Shown: positions 39,301 through 46,648, numbered from the stretch's first letter. The stretch: 64,000 nucleotides of DNA from Phoronis australis (GCA_002633005.1 NMRA01000133.1:75203-139202), one strand, 5' to 3'. The notes: generated by a model not told the origin, from the letters alone. Program-made: numbers and translations.

Positions 39301-42300
39301 TACAACCAACAAAACAAATAAATTGGTAAGCCAACAACTGATCAACAAAAGCGTCAAATTTCAAAATCAATTCAAAGGACCCCTTCAAGTGAACAAAAAT
39401 TGCTGAAAGATGACATTTCCAACACTAAAAAATCCAAAGCATCCCTTTACTCAGCCCCTCCACTTTCCCCATCACCCCCCCCCCCCCTCCCTACCCACCT
39501 GCAAGTTGACTAGCCAAGCCTGTACACTGCTATGTTGCTTCTCAAGGCATGTGTGTGCCCCACCCAACTCTTTCAACTGTACGCTAAGCCCCTTCACTAC
39601 CTCCATCTTACCCCCCCTCCCTTACCTGTAAGTTGACAATCTGTGCCTGTACACTGCTATGCAACCCACCCAACTCTTCCAACTATATGGTCAGCCTCTC
39701 CACTTCACCCATCACACCTCCCCCTCACATGTAAGTTGACTAGCCGAGCACGTACACAGTAATGTTGCTTCTCAAGGTGTGTGCACCCCACCCAACAATT
39801 CCAAATGTACGCTCAACCTCTTCACTTCCTCCATCACACCTCCTCCTTACCTGTAAATTGACTAGCCGTGCCTGTACACTGCTATATTGCTTCTCAAGTC
39901 GTGTGTGCGCCCCACCCAATTCCTCCAACTGTAGCCTCAGCCCATCATTGGCTTCCTTCAGCGTGTCGAAGCTCTCCTTCAGCCGTTTACTCTCTCGCTG
40001 CTTTTCTTTGAGAGCCTGATCAAGAGTTGCCACCTCAGTAGCATGCTCCTGTACAGGTAAAGCAAGAATATAGGGACATGGTCCTGTACAGGTGAAGGAC
40101 CACTACAGAGAGATAATCCTGTACATGTGAAGGGAGAATACAGGTACATGGTCCTGTACAGGTGGAGGGGGGAATACAGGGACATGGTCCTGTACATGTG
40201 AAGGGAGAATACAGGGACATGGTCCTGTACAGGTGGAGGGGGAATACAAGGACATGGTCCTGTACATGTGGAGGGGAATACAGAGACATGTTCCTATACA
40301 GGTGAAGAGATAATACAGGGACATGGTCCTGTACGTGTGAAGGGAGAATACAGGGACATGGTCCTGTACATGTGGAGGGGGAATACAAGGGCATGGTCAT
40401 GCAGAGGTGAAACAAAAATACAGGGGGGATAATCATCACAATGAAAAACAAAATCAACATTTATGCATTATGATTACACACTTAGTTACATCACAAAATT
40501 CTTCTCCAAAGTTAATCAATCGTATTGCGTGACACTGTTAAGTAACCATTAAGTGGGCCATTTTCAAGCCAAGTCTAAAGCAAAATTGAGTCATCTCAGG
40601 CCAACTGATCGTCAATAGCTGTGTTCCCATGTATTTCAAAAATCACAGAAATATTTCAGCAAAAAAATAAACGGTTCTATATTAAAGATACAATCACAAT
40701 GTTAACTGAATATGAACCATTGTAATTCATGAATAAAATTTCCCAGTATTAGTCCAAGCAAATTTGGTGGAAATCAGAATACAGGGTAAATCGTGTTTCC
40801 ATGCAAAAAATATGATTAAAATTTCAGTGGAAAAGAACGTGATTTCTTCCACTAAATTTCACATGGGAATGGCACTGATATTCACCAAAGATGAAACCGG
40901 GCTGCATTGAAAAGTTGTGTCACTTTGCAGCTATCAAAGGACTATGTAAGGTACCTTAATTATAATTATATTTTCACCTGTTGTATGTGAGCCCATCTTT
41001 TTTCTACCTCTTCCTCGGTTATTCTCTTCAGGCTTTCTTCACAGTCCAGTACACGACGCTCTCGTTCTCTCAGCACGGCCTCGCGATCGTGAAGAATACG
41101 TGACTCGCGCTGCAAAAGAAAACGGGAATAAGAGGTCTCAAAATTAGCAAGGTATTGCTCTGTTATGTTTCAAGCACATTGTGCATGTAAATGATAGTTT
41201 ATGTGGTTTCACAATACATGTTTTTAACTTGATATTGCTGAGAATTGACTGACAAAGGTTTTTAGGTGTTTCAAATGGCTAAGTTACAAACTATACTGGA
41301 GTGTGATTAAAATTTTTTTTTTCTAAATAGTGCAAGCTTGTTTTGATCGTGAGACACACTAAAACATTCCAACAATTTTTTTATAAACTGGAGAAGTAGA
41401 AATTAATTTATTTTTTAAGTCATAAAAAATAACATAATTACATGATTGTGTGGCCACCAAAGGTACAGGCCGCTGATACCTGACAACTGAAAAAGTTAAA
41501 ACACATATAAATTTCAACCAATTTCCATGAAACAAGAAATTTGTGAAAAATTCAGAATCAATTTTTACCTTCAGTTTGTCACTGATAGCTTGAAGTTCTG
41601 CGTAGACCACAGAGACATCTGGTGGATGATTTAGAGTTTCGTCAATGTCAGACTCAGTGTCCATGTACCTGGAAAGATCAACCATACAATGCTGGTGTAT
41701 TCCAATCACAGCTTGCCCAAACTTTGAGACAGGAGACTGGCTTGCTTTCTTTGAACAAGTATTTTGCAATACGACCACAACTGTATTTTATCAGCGCTTC
41801 TTAAAGAGAAGGGATAGATAGCAGGGTACTAGGGTAGTGTTTCTTGCATACCTCTTTTATCATGTTCTATTGACTGTTTAGATCAAATAACTTCAAGTGG
41901 CAAAAACTAAGTTTTGATTTAGACCACTTCACTTTAAAGTGAAACTTGCACGCTAATTCCTTGTCTCTGCGATTGCTTGGTCAAATTAGTTAGAAACACA
42001 GCCTATAGCGACGATGTGAATATGAAGTATAATGGAAATTGCCAAATGTTTTTAAGAGCGAAATTTGTGTTGAAAATGATCCGCCGTAAATCCCTCAACC
42101 GTGTCCAGTAAGTATCGTGACGTGGTGTTGGGGAATAGCACTGTATGATGCGGACTACGTGACCCTCCAAGGTACGTCATTAGCGCAAAGGTCACCCCTT
42201 TGCAGAACTTTTTATTTTCACATTTACAAGTTGTCAATAAATACAACTGCACTTTGTTTAGCATAGATGATGTCCAAATAATATTGTCATTTAGTTCCTG

Positions 42301-45300
42301 CTACACATTAGCAGTTATGAGCGTGTAAATACACCTTTAATATGAAATCAGTATAAATTGTCCCTTAGTCAAATTATAAGGTGATTTCTGGGTTTGGAAA
42401 AAACTGACAACTTTCCATTACATGAAACTAGTCCCTACAAGTTGCCTGTCACCCTACAATGATCCATGTGCCGAGCAGGACCTTGAGGCATCATGTGTTG
42501 AGCAGGACCTTGAGGCACCATGTGCCGAGCAGGACCTTGAGGCACCATGTGCCAAGCAGGACCTTGAGGAACAACCGTCAGTTCTTTCCAAGCCCATGAA
42601 TCACTTCATGTCTGAGTTAGGAACAAATACAGATCAGTTTTCAATAGTGGCAAGTGGTCTCAATCAAAAGTAGGCTTCTTTGACAGAACGAGGTTTCATA
42701 ACCACTTTTTATTAAAATACGGTATACTATGTATTATTTAGCCTCGATCCCAGATCCCAGACTTAATTAACAATTTGAGTCTGGTGTATATATTTGAGAT
42801 CTGGTTCTTGGTTGGTCAATCAATGAGGGCAACCAGTTGCCATAACTTGAGCCATAACCCAGATGATAAATGAGGGGATAAAATCTGTGGCCACCATGCC
42901 ACTGCTCAAATGTCCCTCCAGCTCCACACATGGTTTAGGTGCACTCTGTTTTCGCATCCCACAAAAGGTTATTCAAAAAGAAGTAGGATGTAACATGGGT
43001 GGCGCAGCAATGAATAAAGTGGGGGCTATAGCCAACCCCAGACCCCCATCCCCCCTGTGGTGCACCACCCAAGCAGAAGTAATACCACTGAGCAGCAATT
43101 GAATGAATAGAGAGAAGATGGGACAAAACAATTTGAAATACTAAAATATGCATACAAAACAGATCGCACCTTAGTGTGATACAAATCGGACAAAATAGCC
43201 TCCATTTGAGGAGATAAGATGCCTGTACGAGTGATTTCTGGATGGCTATGTTGTTCTATGTTAAAAAACAGGACACTAAAATTATTAGTCTTCATACAGC
43301 CATACGGCATGTATGAAAACTAACAACATACAGTACAGTCCTGCTAATTTAAAATGTCAATATTGATGTTAATTTATTCAGGACTGGCTCACCCATATAT
43401 CACTTGGTTCTACCAGCGGGACAGTGCTGAAAATTGCAAAATCCATGTTCAAGAAGATGGCCAGCCTGACAAGTTGGTTTATTCTATACATGCACATTTG
43501 ACAATCAGTTTTCTAGTGCTATAAAGCAAAACAGGTTTTCAAACTGAACAACTGATTTCTTGAATCCATTAACAGCATGTTACATACGCAACGGCTAATC
43601 TCAGGTGTCGCACGCATTTATGTACGCACCCCTACTGCGACCCGTACCAAAGCTTTGTTATTACCTTGACGATGGTTGCCACTCACGCTGACGCCTCCTG
43701 TGTTTTGACGACCGCCGTTCGACACTGTCCCCTCCGTCCAAAAAGGGTGTGTGCACGTAGTCTGGGGAGAGATGCGACCTGTCTTCATCCCCACTGTAGC
43801 GATTGGTGTCAAATAGGGGGTCGTCCTCACTGGCCACCGTGGAAGCTTTAAGTTCAAAGGCAATCTTGTTGGTCAAAGGAATTTTTACATTTAAGTGATA
43901 AAATTTAAGAAATGACGAATACGTAAAGATTCCTTTGCTAAATTTTAGTCAGAGAAAGTAATATTCATATTCTTCAATCCACATGCTCACTGTCAATTTC
44001 AAAGAATAACAGAACATGTTTGAAACACAGATAATAACAAGATATTAGAAATCAATTTACTCTGTTATATCCACAATACATAGAACTCTAGCTTAAGAAT
44101 GTCAAATTCGATTTTGTGCTGTTGAGGTTGTGTTGCAAGTGCGGCATTTGTTTGCATTTGTTTTTTCCGGTGTTGATTATTTCTATGGAATTTGCTGTCA
44201 ATAAAACTTTTCACAACTCCATTTTTAACCGAATTGCATAAAAGTCATATCATTAGAAAGCTCTTCATCAGTTCTTGATAGCAGAAGCAAATGATAAATA
44301 ATTTAATTCATAAATAATCGTCATTTGGCATACCTGACAGGTATAAAAATATCAAAAACAAAAAGTATTACCAAAATACTAAAAATAACAGGGTGCAATA
44401 GTAACATAAGAAAGGAAATGAACCAGTGATGTCATATAAATGACTAATTAAACCAGCAAGGAAATAATTTCAATAATTCAAAAGATTTCTTCTCTATCAA
44501 AACAAAGATTTTAGTTGAAAATAGTGCTATGTCACGTGGGAAATTTGTTGTATATTTTTATGCACAGCTCTGTACGTTGTTGTGTTGTGTTGTGCTGCGT
44601 GTATATTTGTATATGTATTTGTCTTTTGCAATAAATGTATTAATTGTGAAAAATAATAATAATATGTCACTGTTGGCATGTGTCAAAAAGCGGGACATTT
44701 TGATGGAGTGGCAAGATGGCAGGAAAAAATTCAAAAAGTAGGATAGTTTGCCAAGAGCAGGACAATTGGCAAGTATAGTGTTGGCAAGTACAGTGTACAC
44801 TGACAGCAACACAAAGTATTGGATTGGGTTTTTTTTTACAATGTAAAGTTGCATTTTTTAAATTTTATTTCACGGGTATGGGTAAATACTACAAAAAACA
44901 TTCGCTGCTCAGAAATAAAGTTTACAAAAAGTATCTGGGCAACAGGTAAACATTGCACATATGAATTATTACAGAAACAGTTGAAAACAGTAATAATTTA
45001 TACAAACAGACACACATACACCCAGGTAGGCAAATACGAGCAATTTTTCGAAAGTGATGTAAACACACCTGCTTGTTGGGGCTAAACACACCTGCTTGTT
45101 GGGGCTAAACTTTTCATTTTTTTATTGCAGAACAAACACTCAGAGACCAAATTTCATTTCTTTCCGTATTATCTGGCCAGGGCCACAGGTTTGTGCGTAT
45201 ACAGAATGGCCAATGTAAACGTCGGGTTTGTTGAGTAATTTTGCCAGGAAATCGCTGGTTGCTTAGAACCATAGCTCAAGAGTGTCCCTTGATGAACAAA

Positions 45301-45821
45301 AACGTCAAAATGAAAATAAAGCAATGGAATTAAGCTTGATTTGATAACTTTAACACTCGATCAAAACTCGACGAGCAAGCAGCCAGAGATTCACAGAGCA
45401 AATTCTCACGACTACATCTAGTCTCGGGGTCGCAAGCTCTAATAATAGAATATATTGGTCATGTGAGGGAGTTAGAATTCCAGGGCTAGAGTTCTAAGTC
45501 ACAATGTAATGATGTAGAATGGGCAACTTCATACCCACTAGGTGGCGCTAATAAATAAATTTCCCACTTTTTGACAACTCGGTTCAACTGCTTGGGGATG
45601 TTCATAAAATATGGATACCACCTGATCAACAGGTATTTTTACGGGAAGGTCCCGTGCTTCACGTGCTAAAGCTAACTCGACTTATTCCAGTTTGAAATGT
45701 GCAATTTTGGCTTCACCTTAATACCACTTAGATATAAGACTGAACCAAGAACACATTTGCAGTAACACTTACAGTCAATATCAGGAACGTCACCAAACCT
45801 CAGATGCTTCTCTCTGTTCAT
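6213..45821 (-). CDS. CCDC138: CCDC138, coiled-coil domain-containing protein 138 (13 coding exons)
   Basis: Coding exons in transcript order: 45821-45773, 43845-43665, 43245-43170, 41691-41569, 41109-40978, 40048-39851, 39299-39218, 38489-38356, 37484-37362, 37166-36974, 36170-36049, 27792-27602, 6384-6213. Every junction has GT/AG ends and phases match throughout, giving 1776 nt (591 aa plus stop; as I recall, the human protein is about 665 aa). The layout is an acidic, low-complexity N-terminus (residues about 1-100), a charged coiled coil (about 125-265) and a helical C-terminal domain (about 281-591). Blocks I recognise from vertebrate CCDC138 include LDWVSD, QEKC, FIYWSL, TSTLRRLGE, FLESCSN, EKLSIVLQKLSKI and SNKKYFEVF. 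The family is known as a little-studied centrosome/cilium-associated protein. Its molecular role here is inference from homology only. Confidence 0.94.
6853..6898 (+). repeat. 22-bp tandem duplication GGCCAACAGTACTTYTGTTG
   Basis: Two adjacent copies of GGCCAACAGTACTTCTGTTG / GGCCAACAGTACTTTTGTTG. CCAACA and TGTTGG ends make each unit weakly palindromic. Confidence 0.85.
7498..7667. mobile_element. short TIR element (MITE-like), ~170 bp
   Basis: Begins GCCCTGTTCACACC and ends GGTGTGAACATGGC, inverted repeats agreeing at 13 of 14 bases. The interior has further inverted AAAACAGGTTTTAAAA-type sequence and no ORF. It lies in CCDC138 intron 13 side sequence between exons 12 and 13. Confidence 0.55.
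10262..10411 (-). CDS. weak candidate first exon near a YY1-like promoter motif
   Basis: The minus frame reads MTSQNVTLKSTLANNSDDTE and continues about 30 residues. About 120 bp upstream the minus strand has GCGCAAGATGGCGCTC, a YY1-type (AAGATGGCG) motif often found near metazoan transcription starts. There is no clear GT donor and no homology, so this is a suggestion only. Confidence 0.12.
12127..12229 (+). repeat. ~51-bp diverged tandem duplication
   Basis: Two units begin ATTTAAAAC(C/G)GG and end AGC(T/C)GACACC, about 51 bp apart. Non-coding. Confidence 0.7.
14381..14538 (+). repeat. 79-bp tandem duplication
   Basis: Two units starting CAGTCCC(G/C)CTATATTGTG at 14381 and 14460, almost identical, so a recent local duplication in the last intron of CCDC138. 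Confidence 0.93.
15045..15330. repeat. dispersed repeat family C, copy 2
   Basis: Same order as 3440-3730: AATGGTCAAAAT, CTGTATTGCCA, GTTCAAAACTTCATC, TAAAATCTTCAAA, TTTACTGCTGTTGAAGATTT, TTGAAGAAACTTTA. It directly precedes a family B copy, so B and C may be parts of one element. Confidence 0.6.
15420..15760. repeat. dispersed repeat family B, copy 1
   Basis: Diverged partner of 23785-24150. Shared order of blocks: CCTGTAGAATT-like start, ACCAATCTGC.TTAATTA, GGCACATTGA, ATAAATGTTCAAGA, TTCATGAAAATC.TAAGTCCT, CAAAGTGGA. Non-coding. Confidence 0.65.
19456..19513 (+). repeat. 20-bp tandem repeat, about three units
   Basis: Units of GGAACACACAGGACCAATTG; the third has ATACAGG. Confidence 0.9.
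19600..20320 (+). repeat. diverged ~120-bp tandem array
   Basis: About five to six degenerate units. Each contains a CCACTAGRKGGCGC-like core (19706, about 19815, 19922, about 20075, about 20205) after AAAATTG, and an AATAGGRACA..TTTGCCAA.TTTCATGACA block. Spacing of cores is about 100-150 bp. Confidence 0.6.
21384..21445 (-). repeat. fragment of dispersed repeat related to 29124-29200
   Basis: Inverted relative of the 29-kb fragment; it shares TTGTGGAGAAATTTGAC and the TGTTGGTCATATTTTGTGC block. Confidence 0.5.
23785..24150. repeat. dispersed repeat family B, copy 2
   Basis: Same block order as 15420-15760: GCCTGTAGAATTC, ACCAATCTGCCATTAATTAG, GGTACATTGATAACA, CATAAATGTTCAAGAAGAGA, CATGAAAATTGTAAGTCCTA, AAAAGTGGACAACTTTAAA. 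Confidence 0.65.
25825..26102 (+). repeat. 12-bp minisatellite, about 23 units
   Basis: Tandem CAGTAACTATGT, interspersed with the variant CAGTTACTATGT and occasional longer units carrying ACC(A/G)T. GTAAC and GTTAC variants alternate, so the array is partly self-complementary. It lies in CCDC138's last intron. Confidence 0.95.
27602..27792 (-). CDS. CCDC138: CCDC138 coding exon 12
   Basis: Encodes ALLSDTIDVFLQMSIESLS, GFLESCSNERWFQACSLVL and EKLSIVLQKLSKI. Vertebrate counterparts are NVIDSLLQMTVESKS, FLEACSN and EKLSIILQKLSKI. This is among the best conserved parts of the protein. Acceptor TTTTTCTAG|GCA; donor AG|GTGAGC, phase 2. It is separated from exon 11 by 8.3 kb and from the last exon by 21.2 kb. 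Confidence 0.97.
28606..28853. mobile_element. MITE-like element, complete copy with ~27-bp TIRs
   Basis: Begins TACGGTAAAGTCTCACCAAT and ends with the inverted counterpart (ATTGGTGAGATTTTACCGTA); about 25 of 27 terminal bases agree. It is 248 bp long, non-coding, with an internal A-run. TA at both edges would suit a Tc1/mariner-type target, but this is not proven. It lies in CCDC138 intron 12. Confidence 0.75.
28893..28960 (-). repeat. tRNA-like / SINE-like fragment
   Basis: On the minus strand, GTGGGTTAGAGTCCCAC forms a perfect T-arm-like stem and loop, preceded by an A-box-like AGGCAGTGTGGC. The anticodon arm region is too short for a functional tRNA. Confidence 0.35.
29124..29200 (+). 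repeat. fragment of dispersed repeat related to 21384-21445
   Basis: TTTAGCACACAATGTGGCCG continuing to TCAAATTTCTCCACAAAAAT. The reverse complement of 21384-21445 reads the same way (GCACAAAATATGACCAACAA ... GTCAAATTTCTCCACAAAAA). The left part resembles the MITE family above. Confidence 0.5.
29847..29920 (+). repeat. 12-bp minisatellite, six units
   Basis: Tandem GACTGTACCAAC, nearly perfect. Because the unit is a multiple of three, both strands stay open (TVPT repeats on plus, LVQS on minus), which inflates apparent ORFs here. No gene is claimed. Confidence 0.92.
30718..30805 (+). repeat. AT-rich 16-17-bp tandem repeat
   Basis: TTTTTATTTTATTGTA-type units repeated about five times. Confidence 0.8.
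32259..32384 (+). repeat. 42-bp tandem repeat, two full units and one diverged
   Basis: GTGTACCTTACCGTAGGGCT starts the unit at 32259 and 32301. A third unit at 32343 is diverged. The unit length is a multiple of three and keeps a spurious open frame. Confidence 0.9.
36049..36170 (-). CDS. CCDC138: CCDC138 coding exon 11
   Basis: Reads (V)DHLAHVFDVLKSDIKNE, then CKDLFLYYQATPVVLAYFK, matching vertebrate DYLAQAFDSL...TLFLEYQAVPVILSHL. Acceptor ATTTCAG|TC; donor AAG|GTGAGT; ends phase 0. Confidence 0.95.
36171..36973 (-). other. CCDC138: CCDC138 intron between exons 10 and 11
   Basis: I see no feature in this 803-bp intron. Confidence 0.8.
36974..37166 (-). CDS. CCDC138: CCDC138 coding exon 10
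   Basis: Begins VSLTSTLRRLGEELYKP and ends LHIRFLSSLVILKTLSQ. It matches vertebrate TMTSTLRRLGEDIF and LPLRFLSTLIVLKTVTQ. The central stretch DAEAPSSPTRSDKP is a variable linker. GC and CpG content are higher than in surrounding intron, typical of the coding exons here. The donor G|GTGGGT leaves phase 1. Confidence 0.96.
37362..37484 (-). CDS. CCDC138: CCDC138 coding exon 9
   Basis: Forty-one codons, phase 0-0, beginning VLPALVDILRDFPSNN and containing LQFIYWSLLHLDSVQGSQ. FIYWSL is identical in the vertebrate protein as I recall it. Acceptor TTGCTGTAG|GTT; donor CAG|GTAGAC. Confidence 0.95.
37600..38275 (-). pseudogene. coding-like decayed ORF, unidentified
   Basis: Minus-strand frames in this CCDC138 intron read like protein but carry stops and a frame change: YCLEVDTRWTLKSQRLSEVS, CYGLFRLDCFERFDETSLSE, RCNRYESGKDVVFTNSTIPT, then FFIHDYFEMLDFLYESSEYF and QATAEWIASNGVMSPEQTCF. 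None matches CCDC138 or any family I know. It may be a broken gene or transposon relic. It spans exon 9's upstream intron only. Confidence 0.3.
38356..38489 (-). CDS. CCDC138: CCDC138 coding exon 8
   Basis: Reads (G)TYDVLAVLLDWVSDSHLRS and ends SLQIAQEKCSK, matching vertebrate VYELLTVFMDWISDHHLSK and the QEKCVK boundary. The acceptor CTCCAG|GT fits the phase-1 donor of exon 7. The donor is AAA|GTAAGA. It is flanked on both sides by minus-strand coding-like segments that do not belong to CCDC138 (see findings). Confidence 0.93.
38574..38711 (-). pseudogene. coding-like fragment between CCDC138 exons 7 and 8
   Basis: The minus frame reads RFTDIEAGDFTSSLRHLLNE, then IYLNLLSVCMRHERLKFDFA. An acceptor-like TATGCCAG precedes it, but its phase does not fit insertion between exons 7 and 8 and no frame-compatible donor is evident. 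It could be related to the decayed ORF at 37600-38275. Confidence 0.25.
38960..39170 (+). repeat. 108-bp tandem duplication in CCDC138 intron
   Basis: GCAACCCTGGATTTCCCCAA begins at 38960 and again at 39068; both units end near ACGTCTGACACATTGTCTAC. It lies between exons 7 and 8. Confidence 0.92.
39218..39299 (-). CDS. CCDC138: CCDC138 coding exon 7
   Basis: Starts RKHEIQSRQNSMESV and continues TAKLRKTAPSSP. It matches the vertebrate RKYEFMTIQ...EKAPVSKT segment that follows the NLQ end of the coiled coil. The acceptor is GGTTGTAG|AGG. The donor, G|GTAAAG, leaves one base of a Gly codon that exon 8 completes. Confidence 0.9.
39485..39850 (-). repeat. three decayed tandem copies of the CCDC138 exon 6 3' half
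   Basis: On the minus strand, segments ending at 39729, 39626 and 39499 repeat the last ~95 nt of exon 6 plus ~28 nt of intron. Shared blocks include TTGGGTGGGG, GAGAAGCAA, AGCAGTGTACAGG and GTCAACTTACAG. The farthest copy remains open (ELGGAHTCLEKQHSSVQAWL) with a donor-like TTGCAG|GTGGGT. The middle copy has an internal deletion but keeps CAG|GTAAGG. The nearest has lost the AG of its donor. Confidence 0.88.
39851..40048 (-). CDS. CCDC138: CCDC138 coding exon 6 (coiled coil core)
   Basis: Sixty-six codons, phase 0-0. ALKEKQRESKRLKESFDTLK aligns closely with the vertebrate block VLKEKNKETKRLRSSFDALK, and SVQARLVNLQ with RVQARLDNLQ. The acceptor (CTGTACAG|GAG) lies inside the first unit of a 35-bp minisatellite. 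The donor (TTACAG|GTAAGG) is repeated in three decayed downstream copies of the exon's 3' half. The surroundings of this exon are therefore unusually rich in competing splice-like sites. Confidence 0.95.
40041..40425 (-). repeat. 35-bp minisatellite built from the exon 6 3' splice site
   Basis: Eleven 34-36-bp units start at plus-strand 40048, 40083, 40118, 40153, 40189, 40224, 40259, 40293, 40328, 40363 and 40398. On the minus strand nearly every unit reads pyrimidine-rich TTCTCCCTTCAC...TGTACAG|GA, i.e. an acceptor plus the first exon-like bases. The lowest unit is the true acceptor of exon 6. Confidence 0.93.
40978..41109 (-). CDS. CCDC138: CCDC138 coding exon 5 (coiled coil)
   Basis: Forty-four codons, phase 0-0, acceptor TTTTGCAG|CGC, donor CAG|GTGAAA. 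Highly charged heptad-like helix: HDREAVLRERERRVLDCEES, then EEEVEKRWAHIQQ. This aligns with the vertebrate block containing FLLEREQLLFRHENAL and EEEVLTRF. Confidence 0.93.
41110..41568 (-). other. CCDC138: CCDC138 intron between exons 4 and 5
   Basis: No feature seen apart from homopolymer runs. Confidence 0.8.
41569..41691 (-). CDS. CCDC138: CCDC138 coding exon 4
   Basis: Forty-one codons in phase 0-0, including YMDTESDIDETLNHPPDVS and VVYAELQAISDKLK. The second block corresponds to the vertebrate segment just before the coiled coil (a QIYDELFQIHLKL-like stretch). The donor is AAG|GTAAAA. The acceptor is the uncertain part. The phase-compatible site ACACCAG|CAT has a poor pyrimidine tract, while a better-looking site (GATCTTTCCAG|G, exon start 41669) is out of phase with exon 3. 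Confidence 0.8.
41692..43169 (-). other. CCDC138: CCDC138 intron between exons 3 and 4
   Basis: Contains the 27-bp minisatellite; nothing else recognisable. No extra exon is needed by the phases if exon 4 starts at 41691. Confidence 0.75.
42469..42570 (+). repeat. 27-bp minisatellite, four units
   Basis: Units of GAGCAGGACCTTGAGGCACC plus ATGTGCC. The unit is nine codons, so the plus strand is open (EQDLEAPCA repeats) within an ORF at 42422-42673. It lies in a CCDC138 intron with no splice or homology support for a gene. Confidence 0.92.
43170..43245 (-). CDS. CCDC138: CCDC138 coding exon 3
   Basis: Encodes about 26 residues including GILSPQMEAILSDLYHTK. The acceptor is AACATAG|C and the donor AAG|GTGCGA. 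The entering split codon (AG+C, Ser) matches exon 2 and the exon ends in phase 0. Confidence 0.75.
43665..43845 (-). CDS. CCDC138: CCDC138 coding exon 2
   Basis: Encodes residues about 17-76: a polar, acidic stretch (SEDDPLFDTNRYSGDEDRS), then a basic run (RRSSKHRRRQREW). The acceptor ends TTAAAG and the donor is AAG|GTAATA. The split codon with exon 1 (T+CT) gives Ser. The composition matches the disordered N-terminus expected of the family, but the sequence is not strongly conserved, so the call rests on phase and position. Confidence 0.8.
43846..45772 (-). other. CCDC138: CCDC138 first coding intron
   Basis: AT-rich with a 23-bp tandem duplication, a TTGTGTTGTG microsatellite near 44580 and T/A runs. 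No gene seen. Confidence 0.8.
45064..45109 (+). repeat. 23-bp tandem duplication
   Basis: Two perfect copies of an ACACCTGCTTGTTGGGGCTA unit in CCDC138 intron 1. Confidence 0.9.
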
Positions 45822-45846
45822 GGTTAATGGTTAATGGTTAAACAAT
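45773..45846 (-). CDS. CCDC138: CCDC138 exon with start codon (coding part 45821-45773)
   Basis: Reads MNREKHLRFGDVPDID and ends one base into the next codon at a GTAAGT donor. An in-frame TAA lies four codons upstream of the ATG, so this is the first usable start in the frame. A good acceptor (TTATTTTGCAG) sits just 5' at 45850-45847, which implies a non-coding 5' leader exon further upstream (higher coordinates) that I cannot place. The 5' UTR contains a heptamer repeat, TTAACCA, three times. Confidence 0.8.
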
Positions 45847-46357
45847 CTGCAAAATAACAAGCAGAAGGAACCAATAGTCAGTACAAACCTTCGTGTGCGC
45901 ATACACACAAAACATGAGAAGCTCAGGTAATTGCCAAACTGACTTTTATCTTTTAGGTGACTTGTGGTTTTTTAAGTCAGTCACCTAAAAGCCAGTTTAA
46001 CTACTGGCCATAAAACCGACGGCGCCCTCTGTTAAAAACTAACTTATTGCTTTATGCCACTTACTGTTACAAAATCTATCTCGTTTTATTCCTTACTCAG
46101 ATTAGAAATGATTTCTAGACTTGAGAAGAAGTGACATGTGTCATTTGATTCCACCAGGCCCAGTAATCGGTTGTGACAATGGGTTAGCTTGAGTATCCAT
46201 GGCAGTACAACAATCGGGAATTTCAGGCAACAAAATTTCAATTCAAATAAAAGATATGAATCCGATTATGCTGCCTTGGAAAAGCCAATGCGCTTGCGAA
46301 AAAAAATTATTTTCTTAGTTAACACCAAATACATGATTTATAGAGATAATATTAATA

Positions 46358-46502
46358 AAGATTCCTTTCGGATCCGAAAAGCCATACCTTTAGGTTGTCG
46401 GTGTACAACCGTTTCGTCCATTTCTCACAGACTTAGAAATGAACAAAAAAGCTGTACACCAACAACCTCAAGGTATGGCTTTTTGGTTCCAAAAGGGATC
46501 TT
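46358..46502. repeat. hairpin-forming inverted repeat, about 51-bp arms
   Basis: The left arm (46358-46408) and the reverse complement of the right arm (about 46450-46502) agree at roughly 85% of positions, both containing AAAGCCATACCTT and GGTGTACA. The loop is about 41 nt. It lies in the intergenic region between the two genes, upstream of the LINE. It may be a fold-back MITE; no ORF is convincing. Confidence 0.75.
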
Positions 46503-46648
46503 TAATCTATTTATAATCATGATTTATACGAACCCAGAAATATACATAGACTCATGGATTACAATGGTTTTCGAAATGCTTGACTGTAGATCCCAGGCTG
46601 AAAATGGGCTTAATTGATCTTACATTTACACCATTTGATGGCCATGAT

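Noticed and set aside
40035-40460. 141-codon minus-strand ORF full of CTGPCP repeats
   Set aside because: It is the 35-bp minisatellite read through; three frames are open for the same reason.
46189-46617. 142-codon plus-strand ORF before the LINE
   Set aside because: It runs through both arms of the hairpin and has no domain; not part of the LINE, which begins at 46659.
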